A DNA stretch of 47,041 bases from Marivivens donghaensis (GCF_011806565.1 NZ_JAATOP010000017.1:1-47041), one strand, 5' to 3'; shown: positions 17,236 through 27,132, numbered from the stretch's first letter. The notes: generated from the sequence alone by a model not told the origin. A program made the numbers and translations.

Positions 17236-18446
17236 TGATCGCTACATCGACAGGCCGCCCCATCGGTCGCCGCGAATTCGTCGGCCTGATGGCGATGGTT
17301 TCGGCGCTGACCGCGTTTTCTATCGACGCGATGCTGCCCGGCCTTGGCAAGATCGCGGCAGAGCTGTCGCCCGACGCGCCGAACCTTGCGCAGCTTGTGG
17401 TGACCTCGTTCGTACTGGGCCTCGGGCTGGGCACGTTCTTTGTCGGGCCGCTGTCGGACACCTACGGGCGCAAGGTCGTGATCATCACGGGCTGCGTTCT
17501 GTACGTTGTGACCGCGTTCATCGCCTTCCTCGCGCCGTCGATGACCACCATGCTGATTTCGCGCTTCGTCATGGGTGTGGCCGCCGCCGCGCCGCGGATC
17601 GTCAGCATCGCGCTGATCCGTGACAAGCACAGCGGGCCGGAAATGGCGCGGATCAGCTCGCTCGTGATGATGATTTTCGGGATCATTCCGGCCTTTGCAC
17701 CGATGGCGGGCGCCGCGCTGATGGACGCCTTCGGATGGCGCTCGATCTTTGCGTTCTTCGGCCTGTTCGGGGCGTTCGTGATGTTCTGGATGCTCTTCCG
17801 CCAGCCCGAAACGCTGCTGGAATCCAACCGCCGCACAATGAAGGTGTCGGAGCTGAAATGGGCGGTGAAAGAGGTGCTGAAAGCCCCCGCCGCGCGTCAG
17901 GTGATCTATGTACTGACGCTGGTCTACGCGATCCTGATGGCGACGCTGTCGTCCACCCAGCAAATCTATGCGGAGGCGTTTGGCGCCGCCGAAACCTTCG
18001 AGTATTTCTTTGGCGCGGCGGCGGCGATTGCGGCCTGCGCGTCCTTCATGAACTCGCGCCTCGTGATGCGGTTCGGCATGAAGCGGATCATCCAGATCGC
18101 GCTCTGCGTCATGGCCAGCTTGGCTGCAATCGTGACGGTAGTCGAACTGAGCAGCGCGCCACAAGTCATTCGCCTTGCGATGTTTTTCGTCTTTAGCGCC
18201 GCTGTTTTCGCGACCATCGGCCTGACGCTGGGCAACCTCAACGCACTGGCGCTGGAGCCGCTGGGTCACGTCGCTGGCATGGGCACCTCGGTGGTGATGT
18301 CGCTGTCGACCTCGCTCTCGCTGCTGCTGGCGATCCCTGTCGGTCAGTTCTTCAACGGCACACCGATCCCGCTGACGGTCGGCGTTTTCATCTTCGCCGT
18401 CGCAGCGTTCGGATTAAGCTTCGGCCTTAAGCGCCGGACTTTGTAG
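17235..18446 (+). CDS. MFS transporter, Bcr/CflA type
   Basis: A 403-residue protein with about 12 membrane helices. Motif A-like GPLSDTYGRKVV follows helix 2, D28 in the first helix (SIDAMLPGL) is typical of Bcr/CflA drug exporters, and the segment between helices 4 and 5 is conserved (PRIVSIALIRD). It would export a small hydrophobic or organic compound by proton antiport. The start is ATG at 17235, overlapping the previous stop. The 3' end overlaps the convergent mfd gene by 20 bp. The substrate is not known. Confidence 0.88.
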   Translation: MIATSTGRPIGRREFVGLMAMVSALTAFSIDAMLPGLGKIAAELSPDAPNLAQLVVTSFVLGLGLGTFFVGPLSDTYGRKVVIITGCVLYVVTAFIAFLAPSMTTMLISRFVMGVAAAAPRIVSIALIRDKHSGPEMARISSLVMMIFGIIPAFAPMAGAALMDAFGWRSIFAFFGLFGAFVMFWMLFRQPETLLESNRRTMKVSELKWAVKEVLKAPAARQVIYVLTLVYAILMATLSSTQQIYAEAFGAAETFEYFFGAAAAIAACASFMNSRLVMRFGMKRIIQIALCVMASLAAIVTVVELSSAPQVIRLAMFFVFSAAVFATIGLTLGNLNALALEPLGHVAGMGTSVVMSLSTSLSLLLAIPVGQFFNGTPIPLTVGVFIFAVAAFGLSFGLKRRTL

Positions 18447-21400
18447 CTTTTTTCTTCTTGGCCGCGACCTTCTCTGCAAGGTCGCGGGCGATGGCGAAGG
18501 CGCCTTTGATCTTGTCCGCTTCCTTCGGCCAGTCGCGTTGCAGGACGATCTTGTTGTCCTTGATCTTGGCCTGACCTTTTTGGTCGCCGATGAACTCCAC
18601 CAGACCTTCTGGCGATGCGAACTTGTCGTTGTGGAACCGCACGGTCGCGCCTTTCGGACCGCCGTCGAGGTGGCTGATGCCAGCGCGTTTGCACATCGCC
18701 TTGATGCGCACGATCAGCAGCAGCGTGTTCACTTCCTTCGGCAGCTTGCCGAAACGGTCGATCAATTCGGCGGCGAAACCTTCCAGCTCCACCTTGGTCG
18801 ACAGGTTCGACAGACGGCGATAAAGGCCGAGGCGAACGTCGAGGTCTGGCACGTAATCCTCTGGAATCAGGACAGAAACGCCAAGGTTGATCTGCGGCGC
18901 CCACTGGCCGTCATCATCATTGAGCGCACCGCCGCCCTTCTTGATACGGTCGATCTCTTCTCCGAGCATGTTCTGGTAGAGCTCGTAGCCGACCTCATTG
19001 ACGTGGCCCGATTGCTCTTCACCCAACAGGTTGCCCGCCCCGCGAATATCGAGGTCCTGCGAGGCCAGCGTGAAGCCAGCGCCGAGCGTGTCGAGGCTGC
19101 CCAGCACGCGAAGACGTTTTTCGGCCTGCGGGGTCAGTTTGCCGCGCGGTTTCGTCGTCAAGTACGCATAAGCGCGGGTCTTGGAACGGCCCACGCGGCC
19201 GCGGATCTGGTAGAGCTGCGCAAGGCCGAACATATCGGCGCGGTGCACGACCATCGTGTTCGCGGTCGGAATATCGAGGCCGCTCTCCACAATCGTGGTT
19301 GCCAGCAGTACATCGTATTTGCCGTCGTAGAAGGCGTTCATCCGGTCGTCGAGCTCGCCCGCCGCCATCTGGCCGTTCGCCACGACATAGGTGATCTCGG
19401 GGACGTTCTTTTTCAGCCAGTCTTCCATCTCTGGCAGGTCGCTCACGCGCGGCACGACGAGGAACGACTGACCGCCGCGATAGTGTTCGCGCAGCAGCGC
19501 CTCGCGGATGGTGACGGTGTCGAATTCGGAAACGTAGGTGCGGATCGACAGGCGGTCGATGGGCGGCGTGCCGATGATCGACAGATCGCGCACACCGGTG
19601 AGCGACAGTTGCAACGTACGCGGGATCGGCGTCGCGGTCAGCGTCAGGACGTGCACGTCGGAGCGAAGCTGCTTCAGGCGCTCTTTGTGCTGGACGCCGA
19701 AGTGCTGCTCTTCGTCGATGATAAGCAGGCCGAGGTTCTTGAAATTGACGCCCTTGGCGAGCAGCGCGTGGGTGCCGATGACGATGTCCATCTGACCGTT
19801 CGCCATGCCCTCGCGGGTTTTCGACGCCTCGCTGGCGGAGACGAAACGCGACAGCGGCGCCACGTTGATCGGGAAGCCGCGGAAGCGTTCCTTGAAGTTC
19901 TTGTAGTGCTGGCGGGCGAGCAGCGTGGTCGGCGCGATGACGGCAACCTGAACGCCGGACATGGCGGCGACGAAGGCCGCGCGGATCGCGACTTCGGTCT
20001 TACCAAAGCCCACATCGCCGCAGATGAGGCGGTCCATTGGGCGGCCACTGTCGAGGTCGTCGAGCACGTCGGAAATCGCCTGAAGCTGATCGTCGGTTTC
20101 CGCATAGGGGAAGCGCGCGAGGAACTGGTCCCACATGCCGTCGGGCGGCGTGAGAACGGGCGCTTTGCGCAACTCGCGCTCTGCAGCGACACGAATGAGA
20201 CGCTCCGCCATCTGGCGGATGCGTTCCTTCATGCGGGCCTTTTTCGCCTGCCATGCACCGCCGCCGAGCTTGTCCAGCAGACCGCTTTCGTGGCCGTATT
20301 TCGACAGCAGTTCGATGTTCTCTACCGGCAGGTAAAGCTTTGATCCCTCTGCATATTCGAGCGAGATACATTCGTGCGCTGCACCGGCTGCCGTGATGAC
20401 CTCAAGCCCCAGATACCGACCGACGCCGTGGTCGACGTGGACCACCAGATCGCCGGGGGTGAGGCTCTGCGTTTCGGTGAGGAAGTTCTCGGCCTTGCGC
20501 TTTTTCTTGGTCTGGCGAATGAGGCGGTCACCGAGCACGTCCTGTTCGGAAATGACGGTGATGCCTTTGGCTTCGAAGCCCTGTTCCAGCGCCCACACGG
20601 CAAGGTGCAGTCCGCGTTTGCCCACGCGGGAGAAATCGCTGACGGGGATGACCTCGCCCGCACCTTCGTCTTCCAGAAGGCCCGTCAGACGTTCGCGCGC
20701 ACCGTCCGAATAGGACGCGATGACCACGGGGCCGTCTTCGAGCTTGTTCTTGATGTGCGAGACGAGGCTGCCGAAGAGGCTGATGCTCTCCTGCTGGCGT
20801 TCGGGGGCAAAATCGCGGCCGATCTTGCCGCCTGCGTCGATCACATTGAGGCCCGTGGGCTGTTTGAGCGGGCTGAATTGCAGCACGCGGCGATCGTCGA
20901 CGGCCACCTCCCACGCGTTGTCATCGAGGTACATCAGGGACGGCGGCGCAGGTTTGTACACGCTGTCCATCCGGCCCTTTTGCTTGAGCGCGTGCATCCG
21001 CGTCTCGTAGGTGTCCTCGACCATCGTCCAGCGGGTGATGCGGGTCGGCGTGACCTGATCGTCCAGCGTGATCGTGGCCTTGGGCACGTAATCGAAGAGC
21101 GTCTCCAGCTCGGCATGGAAGAAGCCGAGCCAGTGTTCCTGACCCGCATGTTTGCGGCCCGCGCTGATCGCTTCGTAAAGCGGATCGTCAGTGCCCGCCG
21201 CGCCGAATTCAATGCGGTAGTTCTGACGGAAACGGGTGATCGCGGGCTCGTCGAGGATGACCTCGGACACGGGCGCGAGCTCGACCACGTCGAGCTTTTC
21301 CGTGGTGCGCTGCGTGGCGGGATCAAAACGGCGGGCGCTATCCAGAACATCGCCGAACAGGTCGAGGCGGACGGGGCCGCTCTGTCCCGGTGGGAAGATG

Positions 21401-21888
21401 TCGATGATGCCGCCGCGCACGGCGTAATCGCCCGGCTCCATCACCGTCGGCGCTTGGGTAAATCCCATGCGCGTCAGATAGTTACGCAGCCCTTCTTCAT
21501 CGATACGGCTGTCCACGCGGGCCGTGAACGCGGCCTCTTTGAGGATGCTGCGGGCGGGCACCTTCTGTGTGGCGGCGTTGACGGTGGTCAGCAGCACGTA
21601 TTTGGAGGGCATCCCGTGGGTCAGCGCGGCCAGCGTCGCCATACGGGTCGCGGAAATATCGGCGTTCGGCGAGGTCCGGTCATACGGCAGACAGTCCCAC
21701 GCAGGGAACACGATGACGGGCATTTTGGGCGCGTAAAAATTCAGCGCGGCCTGCATCTCTGCCAGACGTTTGTCGTCGCGCGCGACGTGCAGAACGGGCT
21801 GGCCTGTCTTGGCCAACTCCTCGAGGATGAGCTTTGCGTCAAACCCCTCGGGGGCGCCGGAGACGGTGATGTGCGCGTTCTGAACCAT
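18427..21888 (-). CDS. mfd: Transcription-repair coupling factor Mfd
   Basis: A 1153-residue DNA translocase that removes stalled RNA polymerase and recruits UvrA to lesions. N-terminal UvrB-homology modules (about 1-330) are followed by the CarD-like RNA-polymerase interaction domain (about 475-570; PGDLVVHVDHGVGRYLG), then the helicase core with Walker A GDVGFGKTE (K about 630), DEEQ box in LLIIDEEQHFGV, TATPIPRTLQ and the motif VI region QIRGRVGRSKTRAY, and a C-terminal D7-type domain ending in a lysine-rich tail. Full family length, no defects. Confidence 0.97.
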   Translation of the reverse strand: MVQNAHITVSGAPEGFDAKLILEELAKTGQPVLHVARDDKRLAEMQAALNFYAPKMPVIVFPAWDCLPYDRTSPNADISATRMATLAALTHGMPSKYVLLTTVNAATQKVPARSILKEAAFTARVDSRIDEEGLRNYLTRMGFTQAPTVMEPGDYAVRGGIIDIFPPGQSGPVRLDLFGDVLDSARRFDPATQRTTEKLDVVELAPVSEVILDEPAITRFRQNYRIEFGAAGTDDPLYEAISAGRKHAGQEHWLGFFHAELETLFDYVPKATITLDDQVTPTRITRWTMVEDTYETRMHALKQKGRMDSVYKPAPPSLMYLDDNAWEVAVDDRRVLQFSPLKQPTGLNVIDAGGKIGRDFAPERQQESISLFGSLVSHIKNKLEDGPVVIASYSDGARERLTGLLEDEGAGEVIPVSDFSRVGKRGLHLAVWALEQGFEAKGITVISEQDVLGDRLIRQTKKKRKAENFLTETQSLTPGDLVVHVDHGVGRYLGLEVITAAGAAHECISLEYAEGSKLYLPVENIELLSKYGHESGLLDKLGGGAWQAKKARMKERIRQMAERLIRVAAERELRKAPVLTPPDGMWDQFLARFPYAETDDQLQAISDVLDDLDSGRPMDRLICGDVGFGKTEVAIRAAFVAAMSGVQVAVIAPTTLLARQHYKNFKERFRGFPINVAPLSRFVSASEASKTREGMANGQMDIVIGTHALLAKGVNFKNLGLLIIDEEQHFGVQHKERLKQLRSDVHVLTLTATPIPRTLQLSLTGVRDLSIIGTPPIDRLSIRTYVSEFDTVTIREALLREHYRGGQSFLVVPRVSDLPEMEDWLKKNVPEITYVVANGQMAAGELDDRMNAFYDGKYDVLLATTIVESGLDIPTANTMVVHRADMFGLAQLYQIRGRVGRSKTRAYAYLTTKPRGKLTPQAEKRLRVLGSLDTLGAGFTLASQDLDIRGAGNLLGEEQSGHVNEVGYELYQNMLGEEIDRIKKGGGALNDDDGQWAPQINLGVSVLIPEDYVPDLDVRLGLYRRLSNLSTKVELEGFAAELIDRFGKLPKEVNTLLLIVRIKAMCKRAGISHLDGGPKGATVRFHNDKFASPEGLVEFIGDQKGQAKIKDNKIVLQRDWPKEADKIKGAFAIARDLAEKVAAKKKKATKSGA

Positions 21889-21925
21889 GCAACTGACCTA
21901 CGCTGCGGACGGCCAGAGTCAATCC

Positions 21926-22450
21926 TTAGAACGCATGAAGAACAGCGAGGTTGTAAAACATCCCGTAAGTCGCCGTGATGAAGATCGAAAACATGCCGAT
22001 CGCCTGCACCATCAGACGGTGGCGACGCAGGCGGCGGAAGATCGTGTCACTGCCCACGCCTTCGGCTTCGATCTTGAGAGCGGTGCGGACATTGAGCGCA
22101 CCCAGCCCGAACAGCGGAACCATCAGCAGCAGAAGCGCCTGCGCGAATTCCTTTTGGTAGAAAACGGCGAAGGTGATGAGCATCGCGAGGATGAAGCACA
22201 TAAAGCCGATCAGGAAGACCGCCGATTGGCGCACGATGCTCAGCGTGCGGCGAACGTAAACGATCACAACTGCCTGCATGTCAGTGAAGGCATCGCCGTG
22301 TTCCCGCTCTGCCCGCTGGATCAGGTCATACGGCACACCAACAACCCAATAGGACGACGTCGACCAGAGGATGGCGACAACCATCCAGTACCACGCATTC
22401 GAAAAGGACCGAAAGTCGATGACGTCGAATACGTTCTGTATCAAATCCAC
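21926..22450 (-). CDS. Conserved inner-membrane protein
   Basis: A 174-residue protein with about four hydrophobic helices (roughly 20-40, 72-95, 98-118, 148-168). Similar proteins in Rhodobacteraceae carry the label 'component of SufBCD complex', but nothing here supports that role; no suf genes are nearby. The start is GTG at 22450. It lies 37 bp downstream of the mfd start on the same strand orientation, divergent from hemB. I regard its function as unknown. Confidence 0.7.
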   Translation of the reverse strand: MDLIQNVFDVIDFRSFSNAWYWMVVAILWSTSSYWVVGVPYDLIQRAEREHGDAFTDMQAVVIVYVRRTLSIVRQSAVFLIGFMCFILAMLITFAVFYQKEFAQALLLLMVPLFGLGALNVRTALKIEAEGVGSDTIFRRLRRHRLMVQAIGMFSIFITATYGMFYNLAVLHAF

Positions 22451-22567
22451 GGGTATGGGCCTCGGTTGGTCTTCTGCGCGGACGTTAACTTCCGCTCTTG
22501 TGATTGCCCAGACTTGGCAACAACAATTTTACGTGGCACCCAAGGGGTGTGACATGAAAGGCCCGTT

Positions 22568-23566
22568 ATGAAACCCACCGTCGCCCCCTATCCCACCGCC
22601 CGTTTCCGCCGCCTCCGCAAATCCGCAGGCATCCGCGCTATGGTCCGTGAAAACACGCTCACCACCGATGATTTCATCTGGCCGGTGTTCCTGATCGAGG
22701 GAAAGGACGACGAAACTGCGATCCCGTCCATGCCGGGTGTGACCCGCAAGACAATCGACCGCGTGGTGAATTCGGCGCGCGAGGCGTTCTCGCTCGGCAT
22801 TCCGGCGATGTGCCTGTTTCCCTACACCTCGATGGAGCACCGGACCGAGGATTGCGCGATGGCGTGGTCTCGCGACAATCTGACCAATCAGGCGATCCGC
22901 GCGATCAAGGACGCGGTGCCCGAGATGGTCATCATGACGGACATCGCTCTCGATCCCTACAACATCAACGGCCACGACGGTTACGTCGAAAACGGCGAGA
23001 TCCTGAACGATGAAACCGTGGATGCGCTGGTGAAAATGGCGCTCGCGCAGGCCGAGGCCGGTGCCGATCTGCTCGGGCCGTCGGACATGATGGACGGGCG
23101 TATCGGGGCCATGCGGTCGGCGCTGGAAAGCGAAGGATATCAGAACGTTGGCATCCTTTCTTATACCGCGAAATACGCCTCGGGCTTCTACGGTCCGTTC
23201 CGCGATGCGGTCGGTGCCTCGAGCGCGCTGAAGGGTGACAAGAAGACCTATCAGATGGACGCGGGCAATTCGGACGAGGCTCTTCGTCTGGTCGAACGCG
23301 ACCTGATGGAAGGCGCCGACATGGTTATGATCAAACCGGGGATGCCGTACCTCGATATCTGCCGCCGCGTGAAGGATACATTTGGTGTGCCGACTTTCGC
23401 CTATCAGGTGTCGGGCGAATACGCGATGATCCAGGCTGCGGTGGCGAACGGCTGGCTCGACGGTGAAAAAGTCATGCTGGAGAGCCTCTTAGCGTTCAAA
23501 CGTGCGGGCTGTGACGGCATCCTGACGTATTTCGCGCCCGAAGCGGCACGTATCCTCAACGGATGA
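22568..23566 (+). CDS. hemB: Delta-aminolevulinic acid dehydratase (porphobilinogen synthase)
   Basis: A 332-residue enzyme that condenses two 5-aminolevulinates to porphobilinogen in tetrapyrrole synthesis. The Schiff-base lysines are in SYTAKYASGFYGPF and MVMIKPGMPYLD. The metal segment is ALDPYNINGHDG: the three zinc cysteines of the zinc-dependent class are replaced, which fits the magnesium/metal-independent class known from Rhodobacter capsulatus. ATG follows GAAAGG. No other heme genes are adjacent. Confidence 0.96.
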   Translation: MKPTVAPYPTARFRRLRKSAGIRAMVRENTLTTDDFIWPVFLIEGKDDETAIPSMPGVTRKTIDRVVNSAREAFSLGIPAMCLFPYTSMEHRTEDCAMAWSRDNLTNQAIRAIKDAVPEMVIMTDIALDPYNINGHDGYVENGEILNDETVDALVKMALAQAEAGADLLGPSDMMDGRIGAMRSALESEGYQNVGILSYTAKYASGFYGPFRDAVGASSALKGDKKTYQMDAGNSDEALRLVERDLMEGADMVMIKPGMPYLDICRRVKDTFGVPTFAYQVSGEYAMIQAAVANGWLDGEKVMLESLLAFKRAGCDGILTYFAPEAARILNG

Positions 23567-23645
23567 CATAACACGGTTTGCGGCGTATAGTGCCGCTACA
23601 TGACAGAGCGGCAGACAAGCCGCCCCTTATTGACGAGGCACAAGT

Positions 23646-24206
23646 ATGACCAACCTGACACGACGCGGATTTGCGGCCGGCGCCATGATGGCAGCCGGAA
23701 CCCTTGCTGCTTGCGGCAACCCCATCGGCGGAAGCGGCGCTGCGACCATCGACGCGCGCGTCGCCGCAACGCTCAACCACATGTACACCGCCTATCCGGG
23801 CACCCGCCAGCTGGCGAGCCAGTCCTCGGGTATGCTGGTCATGCCGCTAATTTCCGAAGCGGGCATTGGACTTGGCGGCTCTTACGGACGCGGCGCGCTT
23901 GTAATTGGCGAGACCACCGTGGACTACTATTCGGCAGCGGGCGCGAGCGCGGGCATCCAGTTCGGCGCGCAGCAGTTCAGCGCGGTTCTGTTCTTCATGA
24001 CCCCCGAAGCGCTGAGCGCTTTCCGTCAGTCGAGCGGCTGGACCGCCGGTGCCGACGTGGCCTACGCGCTCAACGACCGCGGCGAGATGCTGAGCGCCTC
24101 GACGCTGACCTCGACCTCTCCGGTCATCGCGGTGGTATTTGCGCAGGCGGGCTTCCGCGTGGGCGCGACGCTCGAAGGCGTCAAGTACACGCGCATCATC
24201 CCGTAA
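23646..24206 (+). CDS. SYLF/YSC84-domain lipoprotein
   Basis: A 186-residue envelope protein. The N-terminus combines a twin-arginine-like RRGF and a lipobox LAAC (lipidated C23). The rest is the SYLF (Ysc84) lipid-binding fold, with GGSYGRGALVIG and YYSAAGASAGIQFGAQ as clear landmarks. Such proteins are proposed to bind phosphoinositide-like lipids; their bacterial role is unclear. It overlaps the convergent DUF2254 gene by 11 bp. Confidence 0.8.
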   Translation: MTNLTRRGFAAGAMMAAGTLAACGNPIGGSGAATIDARVAATLNHMYTAYPGTRQLASQSSGMLVMPLISEAGIGLGGSYGRGALVIGETTVDYYSAAGASAGIQFGAQQFSAVLFFMTPEALSAFRQSSGWTAGADVAYALNDRGEMLSASTLTSTSPVIAVVFAQAGFRVGATLEGVKYTRIIP

Positions 24207-25428
24207 GGCACTGTGGTTTCACAAGTTTTGCCTTGTCGACCTTAGTCGGCAGGGCCTCCTGAGCGCGGTCAAAAGCGTCCTGCGCAACCTCCCGCGCGGC
24301 CTTTGCTATCTCAAGATCAGGGTGGCGCGACAGGATATCGAGGCGTTTGAGCAGCACCTCCTGCACCTCCAGAGAGGTGATCGCATAGCGCGAAATCAGA
24401 TCGAACGGACGGCGGATGATATCGCCCGTGTTCAGCGGCGGCATCCAGAGGTTCGAATAGGTCGTCTCGCCCAAGTCCTCATGCGTTTCAGCAAGCTCGG
24501 CCATCCGGTCGATCATGTCGATCGCCGTTCCGCCGTCGTTCACACCGGGCGAAAGCGCTTTTTCTCCAATCTCTGCAAGCATGAGCAGGCCGAAGTTCGG
24601 ATCCTGTTCGATGTCGCGATGATGGCCGATGTCGATGTTCTGCTCCACCGCCTCGGTCATCCTCTCGGTGTGACCGGTGGTAAAGGCAATCGGATCGCCC
24701 TTGGTGATGTGCTCGCCCACGTCGACGATGATGTAGATCGCGCCACCGCAGTCCTCTGCCGCGCTATCAAGCGCGCTGGCCATCATCCGCACGACGTAGC
24801 CGGAGCGCGAGGCGAACACGGGCTTGGCACCCATCGGGATGATCGCACGGTCTAGCAGCGCGTGCCCGCCAAGGCACGGGTGCGCCATCCTCAGTTGCAA
24901 CGCGTCGCGGGTCTGTTCGTGGATGCGGTCGGCGGTCTGCTCCAAGCTGCCAAAGGTTTGGAGGTGCAGCACCCACATCAGCATCTGGTAAACGATCCAC
25001 GCAATCACGCCGAGCGTCGTAACGAAGAGCGCGACGACCTCTTTATCGCCGAAATACGGGGTATCCAGCAGGATCAGCGAGAGGAGCGCGTAGATGTAAG
25101 CCCCTAGAAACGTTGCAATAACCGTCTGCGTCCGGCTGTCGCGGAGGTGCATCCGGTGGGCGCGCGGTGTCCACTGGCTGGATGCGTTGCGGTGGATCGT
25201 CACCATCACGGACAGCGAGAACGTGGTGACCGTCAGCATAGAGTTCGCGATGATGTTCAGCAGCGAAACCACTGAATCCGCGCCGATTTTCTCGGCCACG
25301 CCAGCAGGCACATAAACGCCCGAGTATTTCGCCGCGAAGACCGACAGCACCGAAAGTGCCGCGATCGAAACAACGCGGACCCCGAGCTTTCGTGCCCAGA
25401 GCCTCAGGCGGTAAAGGAATGCCCGCAT
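24196..25428 (-). CDS. DUF2254 family membrane protein
   Basis: A 410-residue inner-membrane protein. Four hydrophobic helices are seen in the first third (about 15-35, 55-80, 100-125, 132-155), then a soluble domain with LSPGVNDGGTAIDMIDRM, a DUF2254 landmark. The ATG at 25428 is preceded by a GAGGGA Shine-Dalgarno; a TTG directly upstream is a less likely start. Function unknown; channel or transport roles have been suggested for the fold but cannot be judged here. Confidence 0.8.
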   Translation of the reverse strand: MRAFLYRLRLWARKLGVRVVSIAALSVLSVFAAKYSGVYVPAGVAEKIGADSVVSLLNIIANSMLTVTTFSLSVMVTIHRNASSQWTPRAHRMHLRDSRTQTVIATFLGAYIYALLSLILLDTPYFGDKEVVALFVTTLGVIAWIVYQMLMWVLHLQTFGSLEQTADRIHEQTRDALQLRMAHPCLGGHALLDRAIIPMGAKPVFASRSGYVVRMMASALDSAAEDCGGAIYIIVDVGEHITKGDPIAFTTGHTERMTEAVEQNIDIGHHRDIEQDPNFGLLMLAEIGEKALSPGVNDGGTAIDMIDRMAELAETHEDLGETTYSNLWMPPLNTGDIIRRPFDLISRYAITSLEVQEVLLKRLDILSRHPDLEIAKAAREVAQDAFDRAQEALPTKVDKAKLVKPQCLTG

Positions 25429-25486
25429 CAATCCCTCGCTAAAGTCTTAATGGCCTTTGGGCCGTAGACGTGTCATTCTTCGTAAT

Positions 25487-26077
25487 ATGATATCTATTCT
25501 GATACTTGCCGCCGGCAACGCTTCTCGTATGCGCGGCGCCGATAAACTCGCCGAACCTGTGGACGGTGTGCCTCTTCTCAACCTCCAATGTCAGCGCGCA
25601 CTTTCCACGGGGTATCAAGTGTTTGTCGCCCTGCCCTCATCCGATCATCCGCGTCTGGACCTGATCCGAGATCTACCTGTGACGCCGCTGTTTGTCGCGG
25701 ACGCCGCTGAAGGCATTTCCGGCACGTTGCGCGGCGCGGTGAAGATGCTGCCGAAGGGCGATGTGCTGGTGTTCCTCGGTGATCTCGCAGAGGTCGAGGC
25801 GGAGGATCTGAACACGATCTGCAATGCACGCGTCGCACATCCGAACGCGAAAATCTGGCGCGCCGCGACGGCTGAAGGCAAACCGGGGCATCCGGTGCTG
25901 TTCCATCAAAGCACGCGGCCGATGTTCGAGGACATCACGGGCGACAATGGTGGAGAAGCGATCGTCAAGTCGTTGAAACAGCAGACTGTTCTGGTTCCGC
26001 TGTTCGGCAATCGGGCGAGACGCGATCTGGATACGCCCGAGGATTGGGCCGCGTTCCGCGCGGAAACGGGGCGTTAA
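25487..26077 (+). CDS. MobA/MocA-like NTP transferase
   Basis: A 196-residue nucleotidyltransferase of the MobA-like fold. The N-terminal pyrophosphorylase loop LILAAGNASRMRGADKL, the metal-binding FLGDLAEV, and GKPGHPVLFH and GDNGGEAIVKS further on resemble molybdenum-cofactor cytidylyl/guanylyltransferases (MocA). The start is ATG at 25487. The usual GxSxRMG loop is slightly altered (N-A-S-R-M-R-G). No Mo-cofactor or xanthine-dehydrogenase genes are nearby, so the substrate is open. Its end overlaps the convergent Hint gene by 4 bp. Confidence 0.75.
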   Translation: MISILILAAGNASRMRGADKLAEPVDGVPLLNLQCQRALSTGYQVFVALPSSDHPRLDLIRDLPVTPLFVADAAEGISGTLRGAVKMLPKGDVLVFLGDLAEVEAEDLNTICNARVAHPNAKIWRAATAEGKPGHPVLFHQSTRPMFEDITGDNGGEAIVKSLKQQTVLVPLFGNRARRDLDTPEDWAAFRAETGR

Positions 26078-27132
26078 CCCAGCAGCAGTTGAGCCTCATG
26101 CCGCTTCAGGCAGCGGCGGGCCGATTGGTATCCGTCAACGCCGGAACGCGTGGCAAGCTCCGGAAATAGCTGAAAAATCTCGGCCCGCTGATCGGCGTCG
26201 ATCCCCTTGAGGCTCTGATCGCCAGGCTGGAAGCTTTCGGTCCAAGCGCCGTCTGCCAGAACGACTTCGTGGCGTTCGAACATGATGTGGTGGTAGCTGA
26301 CGCCCGGCGTCATGGTTTGCAGCACGCCCGGAAGGCCGACAAGGTGCTTGGCTGCGACGAACACTTCGGACTCGTTGAAATAGAGCTCCGCCTGCTCGGA
26401 GGCGAGCAGCATCCGGTGGTTCGGCGACACCCACATATCGCGTTCGGGCAGATCGGCGCCGAGCGCGCCGCGCTTGATCAGGATCGGGCGAAGGTTTTTC
26501 TGCCCCACGAGGTCATGGCGCCTCAGGTTACGGCGTCCGGCCCAAGCGACCTCTTGGATGCCGTTGTCGCGGGTGACGATCTGATGGCCGGGGCGGATCT
26601 GTTCAACAGGCAGTTCGCCGAGCGTCGTCGCGATCAGGCTGCCAGTGGTGAAACACGGCACGAAACGTTCGATGTCTTCGAAGTTGATGTTGGCGTGCTT
26701 GCCCGTCGACGGATTATAGAGCTGGAGCTGGCCGTGATAGCCGGGCTGGCCGTTGTTTTCGGCGTTCTTGACGAAGTTCTGGATTTCCCAGCCGTTGCGG
26801 GTGAACTCGCTGAAATCGAGGGTGTCCGCGTCATTACCGGCCGAGCCGCCTTTGACCGTGGTGTTCGACCAGTCCTGGCTTCCGTCGGGGCTAATGATGA
26901 AAGTATCGGCACCGGACTCGCCCATCAGCTCGTCGTTGTCGCCGCCACCGTAAATTGTGTCGTCGCCGTCGCCGCCGTAAACCTTATCGAAACCATTGCC
27001 GGCATATATTGTGTCGTTACCGCCACCGCCGTAGACAATGTCATCGCCGCCTTTCGCGGTGATAGTGTCATCGCCGTTCGATCCAGTGATCGTATCGGCA
27101 TGGCCTGTGCCAATGTATTTACCCAATTTCAT
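26074..27132 (-). CDS. Secreted RTX protein with C-terminal Hint domain (short)
   Basis: A 352-residue acidic protein. Residues about 8-75 hold hemolysin-type calcium-binding nonapeptides (GGGGNDTIY, GGDGDDTIY), a linker with DFSEFTRNG follows, and a Hint domain begins at C160 (PCFTTGSLIATTLGEL) and runs to the end (193 residues), with the histidine block VSPNHRMLLASE. RTX proteins of this type usually leave the cell by type I secretion. Hint domains self-cleave or splice in some families; here no downstream domain remains to be released. The start at 27132 begins the conserved part. Homologous to the C-terminus of the next upstream gene. Confidence 0.85.
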   Translation of the reverse strand: MKLGKYIGTGHADTITGSNGDDTITAKGGDDIVYGGGGNDTIYAGNGFDKVYGGDGDDTIYGGGDNDELMGESGADTFIISPDGSQDWSNTTVKGGSAGNDADTLDFSEFTRNGWEIQNFVKNAENNGQPGYHGQLQLYNPSTGKHANINFEDIERFVPCFTTGSLIATTLGELPVEQIRPGHQIVTRDNGIQEVAWAGRRNLRRHDLVGQKNLRPILIKRGALGADLPERDMWVSPNHRMLLASEQAELYFNESEVFVAAKHLVGLPGVLQTMTPGVSYHHIMFERHEVVLADGAWTESFQPGDQSLKGIDADQRAEIFQLFPELATRSGVDGYQSARRCLKRHEAQLLLG

